Source: Aureimonas sp. AU20 (GTDB taxonomy: Bacteria > Pseudomonadota > Alphaproteobacteria > Rhizobiales > Rhizobiaceae). From it: DNA of 64,000 nt. Both the position numbers and the translations under genes were made by a program. The stretch is taken from positions 496,001-560,000 of the forward strand of contig NZ_CP006367.1 of NCBI RefSeq assembly GCF_001442755.1, written 5' to 3'. This document shows positions 47,163 through 56,734 of the stretch, piece after piece (position 1 is the stretch's first letter; each line of letters begins with the position of its first letter). The notes under the pieces were generated by a model, which saw only the letters and a program-made list of their open reading frames with translations, had not been told where the DNA came from and did no database searches.

Positions 47163-50100
47163 ATGGCACGCAACCCGGCGAACGAATCCTTCGCGCAGAC
47201 CTCGTTCCTCTACGGCGGAAACGCCGATTATATCGAGGAACTGGCGGCTGCCTTCGAGCGCGATCCTTCCTCCGTGTCGGAGGAATGGCGCTCCTTCTTC
47301 GGCGCGATGGCGGACGACAAGGCGACCGTCGTGAAGAACGCCGAGGGTCCGTCCTGGCAGCGCGCCAACTGGCCGATCGCGGCCAATGGCGAACTCGTCT
47401 CCGCGCTCGACAGCAACTGGGGCCAGACCGAGGCCAAGGTCGAGAAGAAGCTGCGCGACAAGGCCGCCGTGGAGGCGCCCAAAGCCGGCGCCGCCGCCCC
47501 GTCCGAGGCCAGCATTCTGCAGGCGACGCGCGATTCTGTGCGCGCCCTCATGCTGATCCGCGCCTACCGGGTGCGCGGCCACCTCCACGCCAAGCTCGAC
47601 CCGCTGGGTCTTGCCAAGCCGGAAGACGACTACAACGAGCTCTCCCCTGAGAACTACGGCTTCACCGCCGCCGATCTCGACCGCAAGATTTTCATCGACA
47701 ATGTGCTCGGCATGGAGTTCGCCACGATCCGCGAGATCGTGGACATTCTGGAGCGCACCTACTGCTCGACCATCGGCGTCGAGTTCATGCACATTTCCAA
47801 TCCGCTGGAGAAGCAGTGGATTCAGGAGCGCATGGAAGGGCCGGACAAGGGCGTCGCCTTCACGCCCGAGGGCAAGCGCGCCATCCTCAACAAGCTGATC
47901 GAGGCCGAGGGCTTCGAGAAGTTCATCGACGTCAAGTACAAGGGCACGAAGCGCTTCGGCCTGGACGGCGGCGAGTCGCTGATTCCCGCGCTCGAGCAGA
48001 TCATCAAGCGCGGCGGCCAGCTGGGCATGAAGGAGATCGTGTTCGGCATGGCCCATCGCGGCCGCCTGAACGTGCTCGCCCAGGTCATGGGCAAGCCGCG
48101 CCGCGCCATCTTCCACGAGTTCAAGGGCGGCTCCTACAAGCCCGAGGACGTCGAGGGTTCGGGCGACGTGAAGTACCATCTGGGCGCTTCGTCGGACCGC
48201 GAGTTCGACCAGAACAAGGTTCACCTGTCGCTGACGGCGAACCCTTCGCATCTGGAAATCGTCAATCCGGTGGTGATGGGCAAAGCGCGCGCCAAGCAGG
48301 ACCAGCTGGGCGGCGGTCGCACCCGCACCGAGTCGGTTCCCGCCGAGGTTCGCGCCGAGGTCCTGCCGCTCCTGATCCATGGCGACGCGGCCTTCGCGGG
48401 CCAGGGCGTCGTGGCGGAATGCTTCGGCCTGTCGGGCCTGAAGGGCCACCGCGTCGGCGGCTCGCTGCACGTCATCATCAACAACCAGATCGGCTTCACC
48501 ACCAATCCGCGCTTCTCGCGCTCCTCGCCCTACCCGTCGGATGTGGCGAAGATGGTCGAGGCGCCGATCTTCCACGTCAACGGCGACGATCCGGAGGCGG
48601 TGACCTACGCCGCCAAGATCGCGATCGAGTTCCGCCAGACCTTCGGCAAGCCGGTCGTCATCGACATGTTCTGCTATCGCCGCTTCGGCCACAACGAGGG
48701 CGACGAGCCGGGCTTCACCCAGCCGATCATGTACCGCAAGATCCGCGAGCAGAAGACGACGCTCGAGATCTACGCCGCCAAGCTCGTGTCGGAAGGCGTG
48801 CTGAGCCAGGACGACGTCGACGCCCGCCGCGCGGAATGGCGCGCCGATCTCGAGGCCGAGTACGAAGCCGGCCAGAGCTACCAGCCCAACAAGGCCGACT
48901 GGCTCGACGGCGCCTGGTCGGGCCTCAAGCGGGCCGACGACGAGGACGAGCAGCGTCGGGGCATCACCGGCGTTCCCGTCAAGTCGCTGAAGGAACTCGG
49001 CCGCAAGCTGACCGAGGTCCCCGCCGACTTCGAGGTCCACAAGACGATCGGCCGCTTCCTCGAAAACCGCGCTAAGCAGATCGAATCGGGCGAGAATCTC
49101 GACTGGGCGACGGGCGAGGCGCTGGCCTTCGCCTCGCTGCTCACCGAGGGCACGCCGATCCGCCTGTCAGGCCAGGATTCCGAGCGCGGCACCTTCTCCC
49201 AGCGCCACTCGGTCCTCTACGATCAGCGCAACGAGAACCGCTACATCCCGCTGTCCAACCTCGCCAAGGGCCAGGCGAACTACGAGGTCATCAACTCGAT
49301 GCTCTCGGAAGAGGCGGTGCTCGGCTTCGAGTACGGCTATTCGCTGGCCGAGCCCAACGCGCTGACGCTCTGGGAAGCCCAGTTCGGCGACTTCGTGAAC
49401 GGCGCGCAGGTGGTGATCGACCAGTTCATCTCGTCGGGCGAAGCCAAGTGGCTGCGCATGTCGGGCCTCGTCATGCTCTTGCCGCACGGCTATGAAGGCC
49501 AGGGCCCCGAGCACTCCTCGGCGCGCCTGGAGCGCTTCCTGCAGGCCTGCGCGCAGGACAACATGCAGGTCGCCAACTGCACGACGCCAGCCAACTACTT
49601 CCACATCCTGCGCCGGCAGATGAAGCGCGACTTCCGCAAGCCGCTGATCCTGATGACGCCGAAGTCCCTGCTGCGCCACAAGCGCGCCGTGTCGGACCTC
49701 GCCGAGTTCGGCGGCGACACCTCGTTCCACCGTCTCCTGTGGGACGATGCCGAGATGAAGCCGAACTCGCTGAACGTGAAGCTCAAGAAGGACAAGGACA
49801 TCCGCCGCGTCGTCCTGTGCACCGGCAAGGTCTATTACGACCTTCTGGAGGAGCGCGAAAAGCGGGGCGTCGACGACATCTACCTCCTGCGCGTCGAACA
49901 GCTCTACCCGTTCCCGGTCAAGGCGCTGGTCAACGAGCTGTCGCGCTTCAAGGATGCGGAGATCGTCTGGTGCCAGGAGGAGCCCAAGAACATGGGCGCC
50001 TGGAGCTTCATCGAGCCCTATTTGGAATGGGTGCTGGATCGCATCGGCGGCACCAAGCGCCGCGCCCGCTACGCCGGGCGCCAGGCCGCGGCCTCGCCGG

Positions 50101-50177
50101 CGGTCGGCACCATGTCGAAGCATATCGCGCAGCTGGAAGCCTTCCTCGAGGAAGCTCTCGGCGACGCGGCGGCCTGA
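47163..50177 (+). CDS. sucA: 2-oxoglutarate dehydrogenase E1 component
   Basis: 1,004 residues, typical of OdhA/SucA. A thiamine-diphosphate enzyme that decarboxylates 2-oxoglutarate and passes succinyl to the E2 lipoyl arm. Visible: the N-terminal E2-binding segment with QTSFLYGGNADYIEELAAAF, the HRGRLNVLAQVMGKP motif near residue 295, HVNGDDPEAVTYAAKIAIEF, the ThDP site block GDAAFAGQGVVAECFGLSGL, and the transketolase-like C-terminus (FGYSLAEPNALTLWEAQFGD, LPHGYEGQGPEHSSARLERF). I start at ATG 47163 (MARNPANESF); upstream in-frame sequence is Arg/Pro-rich repeat DNA. Confidence 0.97.
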   Translation: MARNPANESFAQTSFLYGGNADYIEELAAAFERDPSSVSEEWRSFFGAMADDKATVVKNAEGPSWQRANWPIAANGELVSALDSNWGQTEAKVEKKLRDKAAVEAPKAGAAAPSEASILQATRDSVRALMLIRAYRVRGHLHAKLDPLGLAKPEDDYNELSPENYGFTAADLDRKIFIDNVLGMEFATIREIVDILERTYCSTIGVEFMHISNPLEKQWIQERMEGPDKGVAFTPEGKRAILNKLIEAEGFEKFIDVKYKGTKRFGLDGGESLIPALEQIIKRGGQLGMKEIVFGMAHRGRLNVLAQVMGKPRRAIFHEFKGGSYKPEDVEGSGDVKYHLGASSDREFDQNKVHLSLTANPSHLEIVNPVVMGKARAKQDQLGGGRTRTESVPAEVRAEVLPLLIHGDAAFAGQGVVAECFGLSGLKGHRVGGSLHVIINNQIGFTTNPRFSRSSPYPSDVAKMVEAPIFHVNGDDPEAVTYAAKIAIEFRQTFGKPVVIDMFCYRRFGHNEGDEPGFTQPIMYRKIREQKTTLEIYAAKLVSEGVLSQDDVDARRAEWRADLEAEYEAGQSYQPNKADWLDGAWSGLKRADDEDEQRRGITGVPVKSLKELGRKLTEVPADFEVHKTIGRFLENRAKQIESGENLDWATGEALAFASLLTEGTPIRLSGQDSERGTFSQRHSVLYDQRNENRYIPLSNLAKGQANYEVINSMLSEEAVLGFEYGYSLAEPNALTLWEAQFGDFVNGAQVVIDQFISSGEAKWLRMSGLVMLLPHGYEGQGPEHSSARLERFLQACAQDNMQVANCTTPANYFHILRRQMKRDFRKPLILMTPKSLLRHKRAVSDLAEFGGDTSFHRLLWDDAEMKPNSLNVKLKKDKDIRRVVLCTGKVYYDLLEEREKRGVDDIYLLRVEQLYPFPVKALVNELSRFKDAEIVWCQEEPKNMGAWSFIEPYLEWVLDRIGGTKRRARYAGRQAAASPAVGTMSKHIAQLEAFLEEALGDAAA

Positions 50178-50232
50178 CGCCGCCGCTTCCCCTTAAACAT
50201 ACGCCCTTTTGCGATAGACGAACGAGCAAGCG

Positions 50233-51522
50233 ATGAGCACCGAAGTCAAAGTCCCGACGCTGGGTGAATCCGTCACCGAGGCCACGATCGGCCAGTGGTT
50301 CAAGAAGACCGGCGACCGGGTCGAGCAGGACGAGATCATCGCCGAGCTCGAGACCGACAAGGTGACGGTCGAGGTGCCCGCGCCTGCCGCCGGCACGCTG
50401 GCCGAGATCATCGTCAAGGAAGGCGAGACGGTCGGCGTCGGCGCGGTGCTGGCGGTGATCGGCGAAGGCGGCGCGGCCGGGGCCTCGGCCCCCGCCGCCA
50501 AGCCCGCTGCCGCCGCTTCGGCCACCACGCCGGCGACGCCCACTGCGGACGCCAAGGAAGGCTACGGCAACGCCGCGCCCGCGCCGAGCGGCTCCGACAC
50601 GACGTTGCCGAACCCCTCGTCCTCCTCCACCATGCCGGCGGCGCCGTCGGCGCAGAAGCTCATGGCCGAGAAGGGCCTCCAGGGCTCCGACGTCGAGGGT
50701 TCGGGCAAGCGCGGCCAGGTGCTGAAGGGCGACGTGCTCGACGCCATCGCCAAGGGCACGACGGCGCCTGCCGCCGCCTCCGCCCCGGCCGCGCCGCGCC
50801 CGGCTTCCGCTGCGGACGACGCCTCGCGCGAAGAGCGCGTGCGCATGACCAAGCTGCGCCAGACCATCGCGCGCCGCCTGAAGGACGCGCAGAACACGGC
50901 CGCCATGCTCACCACCTTTAACGAGGTGGACATGACGGCGGTGATGGAACTGCGCGCCCGCTACAAGGACCTGTTCGAGAAGAAGCACGGCGTGAAGCTC
51001 GGCTTCATGGGCTTCTTCACCAAGGCGATCACGCACGCCCTGAAGGAGATCCCGGCGGTGAACGCCGAGATCGACGGCACCGACCTCATCTACAAGAACT
51101 ACTGCCATGTCGGCATGGCGGTCGGCACCGACAAGGGCCTTGTCGTGCCCGTGGTGCGCAATGCCGACCAGCTCTCCATCGCCGGCATCGAGAAGGAGCT
51201 CGGCCGCCTCGCCAAGGCGGCCCGCGACGGCTCGCTGACGATGAGCGACATGCAGGGCGGCACGTTCACCATCACCAATGGCGGCGTCTACGGCTCGCTC
51301 ATGTCGACGCCGATCCTGAACGCGCCGCAGTCCGGCATCTTGGGCATGCACAAGATCCAGGAGCGCCCGATGGTGGTCGGCGGCAAGATCGAGATTCGCC
51401 CGATGATGTATCTGGCGCTCTCCTACGACCACCGCATCGTGGACGGCAAGGAAGCCGTGACCTTCCTCGTACGCGTCAAGGATTCGCTGGAAGATCCCGA
51501 GCGTCTGGTGCTCGACCTCTAA
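50233..51522 (+). CDS. sucB: dihydrolipoyllysine-residue succinyltransferase (E2 of OGDH)
   Basis: 429 residues. One lipoyl domain (Lys43 in [13 protein letters not shown]), an Ala/Pro-rich linker (residues 80-130), an E1/E3-binding domain ([20 protein letters not shown]), a second linker, then the catalytic CAT domain with His400 and Asp404 in [12 protein letters not shown]. It forms the 24-mer core of the complex. It follows sucA by 55 bases. A stem-loop at 51536 separates it from the next gene. Confidence 0.97.
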   Translation: MSTEVKVPTLGESVTEATIGQWFKKTGDRVEQDEIIAELETDKVTVEVPAPAAGTLAEIIVKEGETVGVGAVLAVIGEGGAAGASAPAAKPAAAASATTPATPTADAKEGYGNAAPAPSGSDTTLPNPSSSSTMPAAPSAQKLMAEKGLQGSDVEGSGKRGQVLKGDVLDAIAKGTTAPAAASAPAAPRPASAADDASREERVRMTKLRQTIARRLKDAQNTAAMLTTFNEVDMTAVMELRARYKDLFEKKHGVKLGFMGFFTKAITHALKEIPAVNAEIDGTDLIYKNYCHVGMAVGTDKGLVVPVVRNADQLSIAGIEKELGRLAKAARDGSLTMSDMQGGTFTITNGGVYGSLMSTPILNAPQSGILGMHKIQERPMVVGGKIEIRPMMYLALSYDHRIVDGKEAVTFLVRVKDSLEDPERLVLDL

Positions 51523-51535
51523 GACGAAAGCCAGA

Positions 51536-51563
51536 GGTGGGCCGGCTCTCATGCCGGCCCACC
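51536..51563 (+). other. stem-loop after sucB
   Basis: An 11-bp perfect stem GGTGGGCCGGC/GCCGGCCCACC with a TCTCAT loop, 13 bases after the sucB stop. No T-run. It could stabilise the upstream mRNA. Confidence 0.55.
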
Positions 51564-51597
51564 ATTCAGCCAAACCCGAGGGACGCGAAGACACGAG

Positions 51598-52176
51598 ATG
51601 GGCCGGCCTCAACGCATGATCGGGACGCGCAAGGTCGCGGCCGGTGCCCCCGGCGCGCCGGTTTCGCGCGGCGTGGCGCGGGGCGCGCTCGCGCTTTGCG
51701 CGCTTCTCGCCATCAGTCCCGCCGTCCCCGCCGGGGCGCAGACCCCGCCGGACTATCGCGACGATCGCTCGACGCCCGAGGCGGTGATCGAGAGCCTCTA
51801 CAACGCGATCAACCGGCGCGAATTCCTGCGCGCCTGGAGCTATTTCCGCGACGAGCCGGACCGGCCGGAGTTCGAGAGCTTCGCCAAGGGTTATGCCGAC
51901 ACGAGCCGCGTGCGCCTGAAACTCGGCATGGCCGAGGCCGAGGGCGCGGCGGGCTCGACCTATTACCGCGTACCGGCGGTGGTAGAGGCGACGCGCGGCG
52001 GCACGGCCGCGGTGTTCTCGGGCTGCTACGAGCTGCGCCTTCTCCAGCCCGGCGCCCAGGCCGAGCCGCCTTTCCAGCCCATGGGCATCGTGCGCGGCAA
52101 TCTGCGCCAGTCCAAGGCGAGCTTCGAGGAAGGGCAGGGCGACTGCTCCGTCCCCAACGCGCCGGCCAAGCCGTGA
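51598..52176 (+). CDS. secreted protein, NTF2-like or unknown domain
   Basis: 192 residues. A signal peptide with hydrophobic core ALALCALLAISPAVPAGAQ and a likely cleavage at AGA-Q. The mature part starts PPDYRDDRSTPEAVIESLYN and continues AINRREFLRAWSYF, resembling the first helices of NTF2-like domains, then a beta-rich half with two cysteines (GCYELRLL and GDCSVPN) that may form a disulfide. A periplasmic location is inferred; function unknown. Start at 51598 (an ATG at 51616 is possible). It lies between sucB and lpdA with a MAPEG gene. Confidence 0.65.
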   Translation: MGRPQRMIGTRKVAAGAPGAPVSRGVARGALALCALLAISPAVPAGAQTPPDYRDDRSTPEAVIESLYNAINRREFLRAWSYFRDEPDRPEFESFAKGYADTSRVRLKLGMAEAEGAAGSTYYRVPAVVEATRGGTAAVFSGCYELRLLQPGAQAEPPFQPMGIVRGNLRQSKASFEEGQGDCSVPNAPAKP

Positions 52177-52324
52177 CGCGAGGGGCTGGCCGACCGGGCA
52201 GGGCCGCGCCGACCATTGGCGATCGGCCCGCGCGGGCGCGCCGCGCCATGCCCTTGCGCGCTGGGCGCCCTAGCTCAGGGACAAAGCGGCGCATGATGCG
52301 TCTCGCTGCGGAGCTTGTCCTCTC

Positions 52325-52726
52325 ATGAACACATCCTTGCCGCTCGAACTGGTTCTCCTCGGCTGGTCGGTCGTCGTCCTCCTCGTCCATATCGGCCTGC
52401 AGGGGCAGCTTGCCACGCGCGAGCGCGGCACAGACTGGAACGCAGGCCCGCGCGATGGCGAGGCCAAGCCTCTCGGCCTCTATGCCGGGCGGGCCGAGCG
52501 GGCGCTGCGCAATTTTCTCGAGACCTATCCCGCCTTCGTGGCGCTGGCCCTGGCGCTCGCCGTTTCGGGCCGCACGGGTGGCATCGGCGCGGTGGGCGCA
52601 GCCCTGTGGTTCGCCGCCCGGCTCGCCTACATTCCGCTCTATCTCTTCGGGGTGCCCTATATCCGCAGCCTCGCCTGGCTCGTTTCGCTGCTTGGGCTCC
52701 TCCTCATGCTCATCCGCTTCCTCTGA
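52325..52726 (+). CDS. MAPEG family membrane protein
   Basis: 133 residues with four helices: LVLLGWSVVVLLVHIGLQGQ, LETYPAFVALALALAVSGRT, LWFAARLAYIPLYLFGVPYI and SLAWLVSLLGLLLMLIRF. The E(T)YP and ARLAYIPLY segments match the MAPEG domain (membrane-associated proteins in eicosanoid and glutathione metabolism). The bacterial role is unknown; some bind glutathione. It sits between a secreted protein gene and lpdA, as in several rhizobial suc clusters. The start ATG 52325 has no strong ribosome-binding site. Confidence 0.85.
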   Translation: MNTSLPLELVLLGWSVVVLLVHIGLQGQLATRERGTDWNAGPRDGEAKPLGLYAGRAERALRNFLETYPAFVALALALAVSGRTGGIGAVGAALWFAARLAYIPLYLFGVPYIRSLAWLVSLLGLLLMLIRFL

Positions 52727-52746
52727 CACTTTGAAAAGACGGCCCC

Positions 52747-54165
52747 ATGTCCGACACTTCTGACAGCTTCGATCTCATCGTCATCGGTTCCGGCCCCGGC
52801 GGCTATGTCTGCGCCGTGAAGGCCGCCCAGCTCGGATTGAAGGTCGCCGTGGTCGAAAAGCGCGCGACCTATGGCGGAACCTGCCTGAACATCGGCTGCA
52901 TCCCGTCCAAGGCGCTGCTCCACACCTCCGAGATGTTCGCCGAGGCTTCGCACTCCTTCGCCGATCTCGGCATCAAGGTGGCGCCCGAACTCGATCTCGG
53001 CACGATGCTGGCGCACAAGGACAAGACCGTGCGCGCCAACACGGACGGCGTTGCCTTCCTGTTCAAGAAGAACAAGATCACGGGCGTCATCGGCACGGGC
53101 CGCATCGTCAAGGCCGGCGAGGTCGAGGTGACGGCCGAGGACGGCGCCAAGCGCACGCTGAAGACCAAGTCGATCTGCATCGCCACCGGTTCGGCGGTCG
53201 CCGGCATTCCGGGCCTCGACGTCGCCTTCGACCGCGATACGATCGTGTCGTCCGACGACGCGATCGCGCTCCAGAAGGTGCCGGCCACGATGGTGGTCGT
53301 CGGCGGCGGCGTGATCGGCCTGGAGCTCGGCTCCGTCTGGTCGCGCCTCGGCGCGCGGGTTACGGTTGTCGAATATCTCGACAAGATCCTGGGCCCGATG
53401 GACGCAGACGTGTCGAGCCAGTTCCAGAAGCTCCTCGTCAAGCAGGGCTTCCACTTCAAGCTCGGCGCCAAGGTCACGGCCGTGACCAAGAGCGCGTCCG
53501 GCGCCAGCGTCACCTTCGAGCCGGCCAAGGGCGGCGCGGCCGAGACCGTGGAAGCCGAGGTCGTCCTGATCGCCACCGGCCGCAAGCCCTTCACCGCGGG
53601 CCTAGGCCTGGAAGAGGCGGGCGTGGCCATGGACAAGGCGGGCCGGGTCGAGATCGACGCGCATTACCGCACCAATGTCGAGGGCATCTACGCCATCGGC
53701 GACGTGGTGAAGGGGCCGATGCTGGCGCACAAGGCGGAGGACGAGGGCATCGCGCTCGCCGAAATCCTGGCCGGCCAGCGCGGCCACGTGAACTATGCCG
53801 TCATCCCGTCCGTGGTCTACACCTCGCCGGAAGTGGCGTCGGTCGGCCAGACCGAGGAAGAGCTGAAGGCGAACGGCACGGCCTATAAGGTCGGCAAGTT
53901 CCCCTTCTCCGCCAATGGCCGCGCGCGCGCCATGCTGCACACCGATGGTTTCGTGAAGATCCTGACGGATGCTGCGACCGACCGGGTGCTCGGCGCCCAT
54001 ATCCTTGGCTTCGGCGCCGGCGACATGATCGCGGAAGCGGCGGTTCTGATGGAGTTCGGCGGCTCGGCGGAAGACCTCGCCCGCACCTGCCACGCCCATC
54101 CCACCCTTTCGGAAGCGGTGCGCGAAGCGGCCTTCGCCGCCTTCGCCAAGCCGATTCATATGTAA
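52747..54165 (+). CDS. lpdA: dihydrolipoamide dehydrogenase (E3)
   Basis: 472 residues. FAD site IGSGPGGYVCAVKAAQLGLK; redox disulfide Cys46/Cys51 in GGTCLNIGCIPSKALLH; NAD site VVGGGVIGLELGSVWSRLGA; second FAD segment YAIGDVVKGPMLAHKAEDEG; active-site pair His451 and Glu456 in HAHPTLSEAVREA. It reoxidises the E2 lipoyl arm and passes electrons to NAD+. It is the last gene of the suc cluster, 20 bases after MAPEG, and is followed by two stem-loops, the second a terminator. Confidence 0.97.
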   Translation: MSDTSDSFDLIVIGSGPGGYVCAVKAAQLGLKVAVVEKRATYGGTCLNIGCIPSKALLHTSEMFAEASHSFADLGIKVAPELDLGTMLAHKDKTVRANTDGVAFLFKKNKITGVIGTGRIVKAGEVEVTAEDGAKRTLKTKSICIATGSAVAGIPGLDVAFDRDTIVSSDDAIALQKVPATMVVVGGGVIGLELGSVWSRLGARVTVVEYLDKILGPMDADVSSQFQKLLVKQGFHFKLGAKVTAVTKSASGASVTFEPAKGGAAETVEAEVVLIATGRKPFTAGLGLEEAGVAMDKAGRVEIDAHYRTNVEGIYAIGDVVKGPMLAHKAEDEGIALAEILAGQRGHVNYAVIPSVVYTSPEVASVGQTEEELKANGTAYKVGKFPFSANGRARAMLHTDGFVKILTDAATDRVLGAHILGFGAGDMIAEAAVLMEFGGSAEDLARTCHAHPTLSEAVREAAFAAFAKPIHM

Positions 54166-54175
54166 TACCGATGGA

Positions 54176-54200
54176 CGTCGCGCCTGGATCAGGCGCGACG
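54176..54200 (+). other. first stem-loop after lpdA
   Basis: CGTCGCGCCTG/CAGGCGCGACG is a perfect 11-bp stem with a three-base GAT loop, 10 bases after the stop codon. Confidence 0.6.
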
Positions 54201-54215
54201 GTTCGACAAATCGAT

Positions 54216-54250
54216 GGGGAAGGGCGGCTATGTCGCCCTTCCCCTTTTTG
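54216..54250 (+). terminator. terminator of the suc-lpdA operon
   Basis: GGGAAGGGCG (54217-54226) pairs with CGCCCTTCCC (54234-54243), followed by CTTTTT. Confidence 0.85.
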
Positions 54251-54541
54251 CTCCGTAAGGAAGGGCGCGTCCTCGTTCAGGCGATTTCGTTTGGGAAGGG
54301 TCTGTCTAAAAACGGCTCTGGATTTCGATGCAACCGGAGGTGTAATTTTTTCAAGCGATTCAGTTGGCTCTCGTGAGTGTCCTTCAAGTTCACACACTTG
54401 CAACATCGCGATGCCCCGCCTCGCCGCCGCCATACAACAAGAGGGTCAAAACCCCGGTCGTCCGGACGTTTCGACACTTGGTGCAGTGACTTCCAGCAAG
54501 CTGATCAAGCGCATCTCAAAAGGTTAAGATCGTCGTCACCA
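54251..54541. other. spacer between lpdA terminator and parS site 3
   Basis: About 290 bases, AT-richer in 54280-54410 (GTGTAATTTTTTCAAGCGAT). No gene is supported. It leads into the third parS copy. Confidence 0.5.
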
Positions 54542-54557
54542 TGTTTCACGTGAAACA
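54542..54557. other. parS-like ParB-binding site 3, full 16-bp palindrome
   Basis: TGTTTCACGTGAAACA is a perfect 16-bp palindrome and equals the canonical bacterial parS. It lies intergenic, 65 bases before the diguanylate cyclase start. Confidence 0.9.
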
Positions 54558-54622
54558 CGCAGGGCGCCAAACCTTTAGAACTCGGAAAGATTTCGCGGGT
54601 CAAAGTCCCAACACGAGGTTGC

Positions 54623-56008
54623 ATGGATGCAAGCCTCGACCGGATCGTTTCCATGAGTCTTGCAGCCGTCTATCTCCTTGGTGCCCAGCGGGCGCCGGGC
54701 TCGCAGGGGCCGGAATGCGATCCGCGCGTCGATGAATCGACGCTGGGCGATCCGCTGGAAGCGGTTCAACGCGAACTCGCGCACACCGAAGTCTCCGCTG
54801 CGCCGTTCCAAGGCGAATTGGAAGTCCTCTATCAAACCGAGCGCAAAGCGCGCCGGCCGGCCTTTCTCAAGTCGTGGCTGAAACTCTGGAGCCTTGGCCA
54901 GTCCGCTGTCGCGTCCGGCCTGCTGCTCGCCGTTCAGGGTTCCGATCTCCCGTTCGGCGCGGCACCGGCCGTCCTTTGCCTGAGCCTCGGCGTTCTGGCG
55001 CTGCCGCTGTCCTGGATGGGTCAGCCCTCGCTGCTGCTTGGCGGCACGATGGTTCTCGTCGCCGCCGCCACGCTTTTGCAATTGGCGATGCTCTTCCTCG
55101 TGGCCTGGGCGGACCAGACCGCGCCGCTTGCGATGATCGTCGCCCCGCTCGTGACGTTGGCGCTGCTCTGCGGCAGCCCGCTGCCGACACGATGGAGCCG
55201 GATCGGTGCGAGCAGTCTGGCGCTCGCCACGATCCTGGCCGATTTCGCGGCGCTGTCCGGCCGCGATGCGTTGGTCGCCGGTGCCGGGGCGCTGACCTTG
55301 CGCCTCGTAGTGAGCCATGTGAGCGGGCGCCTGTCGCAGCTCAACCGCGAATCGTTCCTGCTGCGCCGTCAAGCCGAGCTCCAGCTGGAGCAGGGCCAGA
55401 TCGAGCGCGGGGCGATGGAGCGGCTGGCGAAGATGGACGCGCTGACCGGCATCAGCAATCGCCGCGCCTTTGACGGCTGCTTGATCGAGCATCTCACGCG
55501 CGCGCGCCCAAACAGCCCGGTCTGCGTCGCGCTTCTCGACATCGACTATTTCAAGGCCCTCAACGATTCCGCCGGCCATCTGTCGGGCGACGAATGCTTG
55601 CGACGGGTCGCGGTGGAGCTGCGAAAGGCGGCGGGACCGGCGTTTGTTGCGAGGTATGGCGGCGAGGAGTTCGCGATTCTGTTCGAGCTTGCCGAGGGGG
55701 ACGACCCATTGGAGCGGCTGGAGCGTCTGCGCGAAGCCGTGCTTGGCCTCGATATCGCCCATCCCGGGCGGCCGGGTGAACTCGTGACGATCAGCATCGG
55801 CGGGACGATGGCGGTGGAGGCCGAGAACAGCCGCGTCGTGCTCGACCGCGCGGACACGGCGCTCTACCGGGCCAAGACGCAAGGGCGAAACCGAGTCGAG
55901 ATGGAAACGAAGCTGCCGCGCGTCGCCGACACGGCCAGCCTCAAGCGCCTGCTCGACGTCGCCAACCACGGACGAAACATCGCGTGGACCCAACGCGACA
56001 GCGCTTAG
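54623..56008 (+). CDS. membrane-bound GGDEF diguanylate cyclase
   Basis: 461 residues. A polar N-terminus (about 85 residues), a membrane domain of about five or six helices (residues 90-240), a short coiled-coil linker (RRQAELQLEQGQIERGAMER), then a GGDEF domain: LAKMDALTGISNRRAFDGCL, LLDIDYFKALNDSAGHLSGD and the active-site loop RYGGEEFAILFE (GGEEF form). It makes cyclic di-GMP from two GTP; the membrane domain may sense an unknown signal. No RxxD inhibitory site was noticed in the segment before GGEEF. The start is just downstream of parS site 3. Confidence 0.9.
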   Translation: MDASLDRIVSMSLAAVYLLGAQRAPGSQGPECDPRVDESTLGDPLEAVQRELAHTEVSAAPFQGELEVLYQTERKARRPAFLKSWLKLWSLGQSAVASGLLLAVQGSDLPFGAAPAVLCLSLGVLALPLSWMGQPSLLLGGTMVLVAAATLLQLAMLFLVAWADQTAPLAMIVAPLVTLALLCGSPLPTRWSRIGASSLALATILADFAALSGRDALVAGAGALTLRLVVSHVSGRLSQLNRESFLLRRQAELQLEQGQIERGAMERLAKMDALTGISNRRAFDGCLIEHLTRARPNSPVCVALLDIDYFKALNDSAGHLSGDECLRRVAVELRKAAGPAFVARYGGEEFAILFELAEGDDPLERLERLREAVLGLDIAHPGRPGELVTISIGGTMAVEAENSRVVLDRADTALYRAKTQGRNRVEMETKLPRVADTASLKRLLDVANHGRNIAWTQRDSA

Positions 56009-56308
56009 ATTTTGGCAAAGCCTGCTGGGTCGGCGTCGCGCCTTCGGGTTCCCATCCGTATCGCTATGACGGCTTGTGTTGTGCCAAGCGTAAGGTCTGC
56101 ACGCCCGTTCTACGCGACGAGGAAAACGCGGGGCATGTTCATGCCGATTATTTCACATCCGTAACATTCTCGGATGTTATTAATATTCGTGGGCTGAAGT
56201 CCGAACCGACGTCACGCCGACAAATTCTGGATGGGCTGAAGTTTGAGCGAAATCGCCCCGCTAGCTGGATCGCCCTGCCTAGGGCGCCAGACGGGCCTTC
56301 CGCTCAGT
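56009..56308. other. convergent intergenic region with AT-rich palindrome
   Basis: 300 bases between convergent genes. Overlapping inverted repeats ACATCCG/CGGATGT (56155-56161, 56171-56177) and TAACAT/ATGTTA (56162-56167, 56174-56179) lie in an AT-rich section. No T-run terminator and no gene. Confidence 0.5.
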
Positions 56309-56566
56309 TCAAACGCCCGCTGCGGCAGCGTGCATAGGCGCGCCGACGGAATCCTCGGCCTGCTGCCGGGTGAGCAGCCGGGCGCCGAGCGAATCTTCGC
56401 TGTCGATCTGATTTTCATAGGTATTGCGCGCCGTCTGGTCCGCGTAGTTTTCGCAGCCGGGGCGCACGGGCGGGCGATAGGAGGCCGGCGCGAGGCCGAT
56501 CTCGGGCGCGGCGGACACGCAGCCGGCCATGGGCAGCGCGAGAAGCAGCAAAAGCACGCGGCGCAT
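56309..56566 (-). CDS. small lipoprotein, unknown function
   Basis: 85 residues. The signal peptide MRRVLLLLLALPMAGC ends in the lipobox MAGC. The mature part includes PEIGLAPASYRPPVRPGCEN and NTYENQIDSEDSLGARLLTR with no known domain; one further cysteine is present. The start at 56566 has GGGAGG five bases upstream. It is a single gene between two repeat-bearing spacers. It is probably attached to the periplasmic face of a membrane; function unassigned. Confidence 0.7.
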   Translation of the reverse strand: MRRVLLLLLALPMAGCVSAAPEIGLAPASYRPPVRPGCENYADQTARNTYENQIDSEDSLGARLLTRQQAEDSVGAPMHAAAAGV

Positions 56567-56734
56567 GGAAGCCTCCCCATCTGCCACTGAATGAAAGGAC
56601 AAGCGGAGTCGCCGCAAATGGTTCCGACAGAGGAGGGCGCTGGGAAAGCCCCGCTTCCTCATCGTCAGGCTTGAAGCACCTGACAAGACTGCAAGGCGTT
56701 AGCTGATCGGGTGTTTTTTACTCTCTTTCCCTGA

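Noticed and set aside
46464..49040. A minus-strand 858-codon frame opposite sucD/sucA
   Set aside because: Antisense of real TCA genes; it has no ribosome-binding site and no domain.
52262..52300. tRNA-like GGGCGCC-TAGCTCAGG string before the MAPEG gene
   Set aside because: No anticodon arm, T-arm GGTTCGA or acceptor pairing follows.
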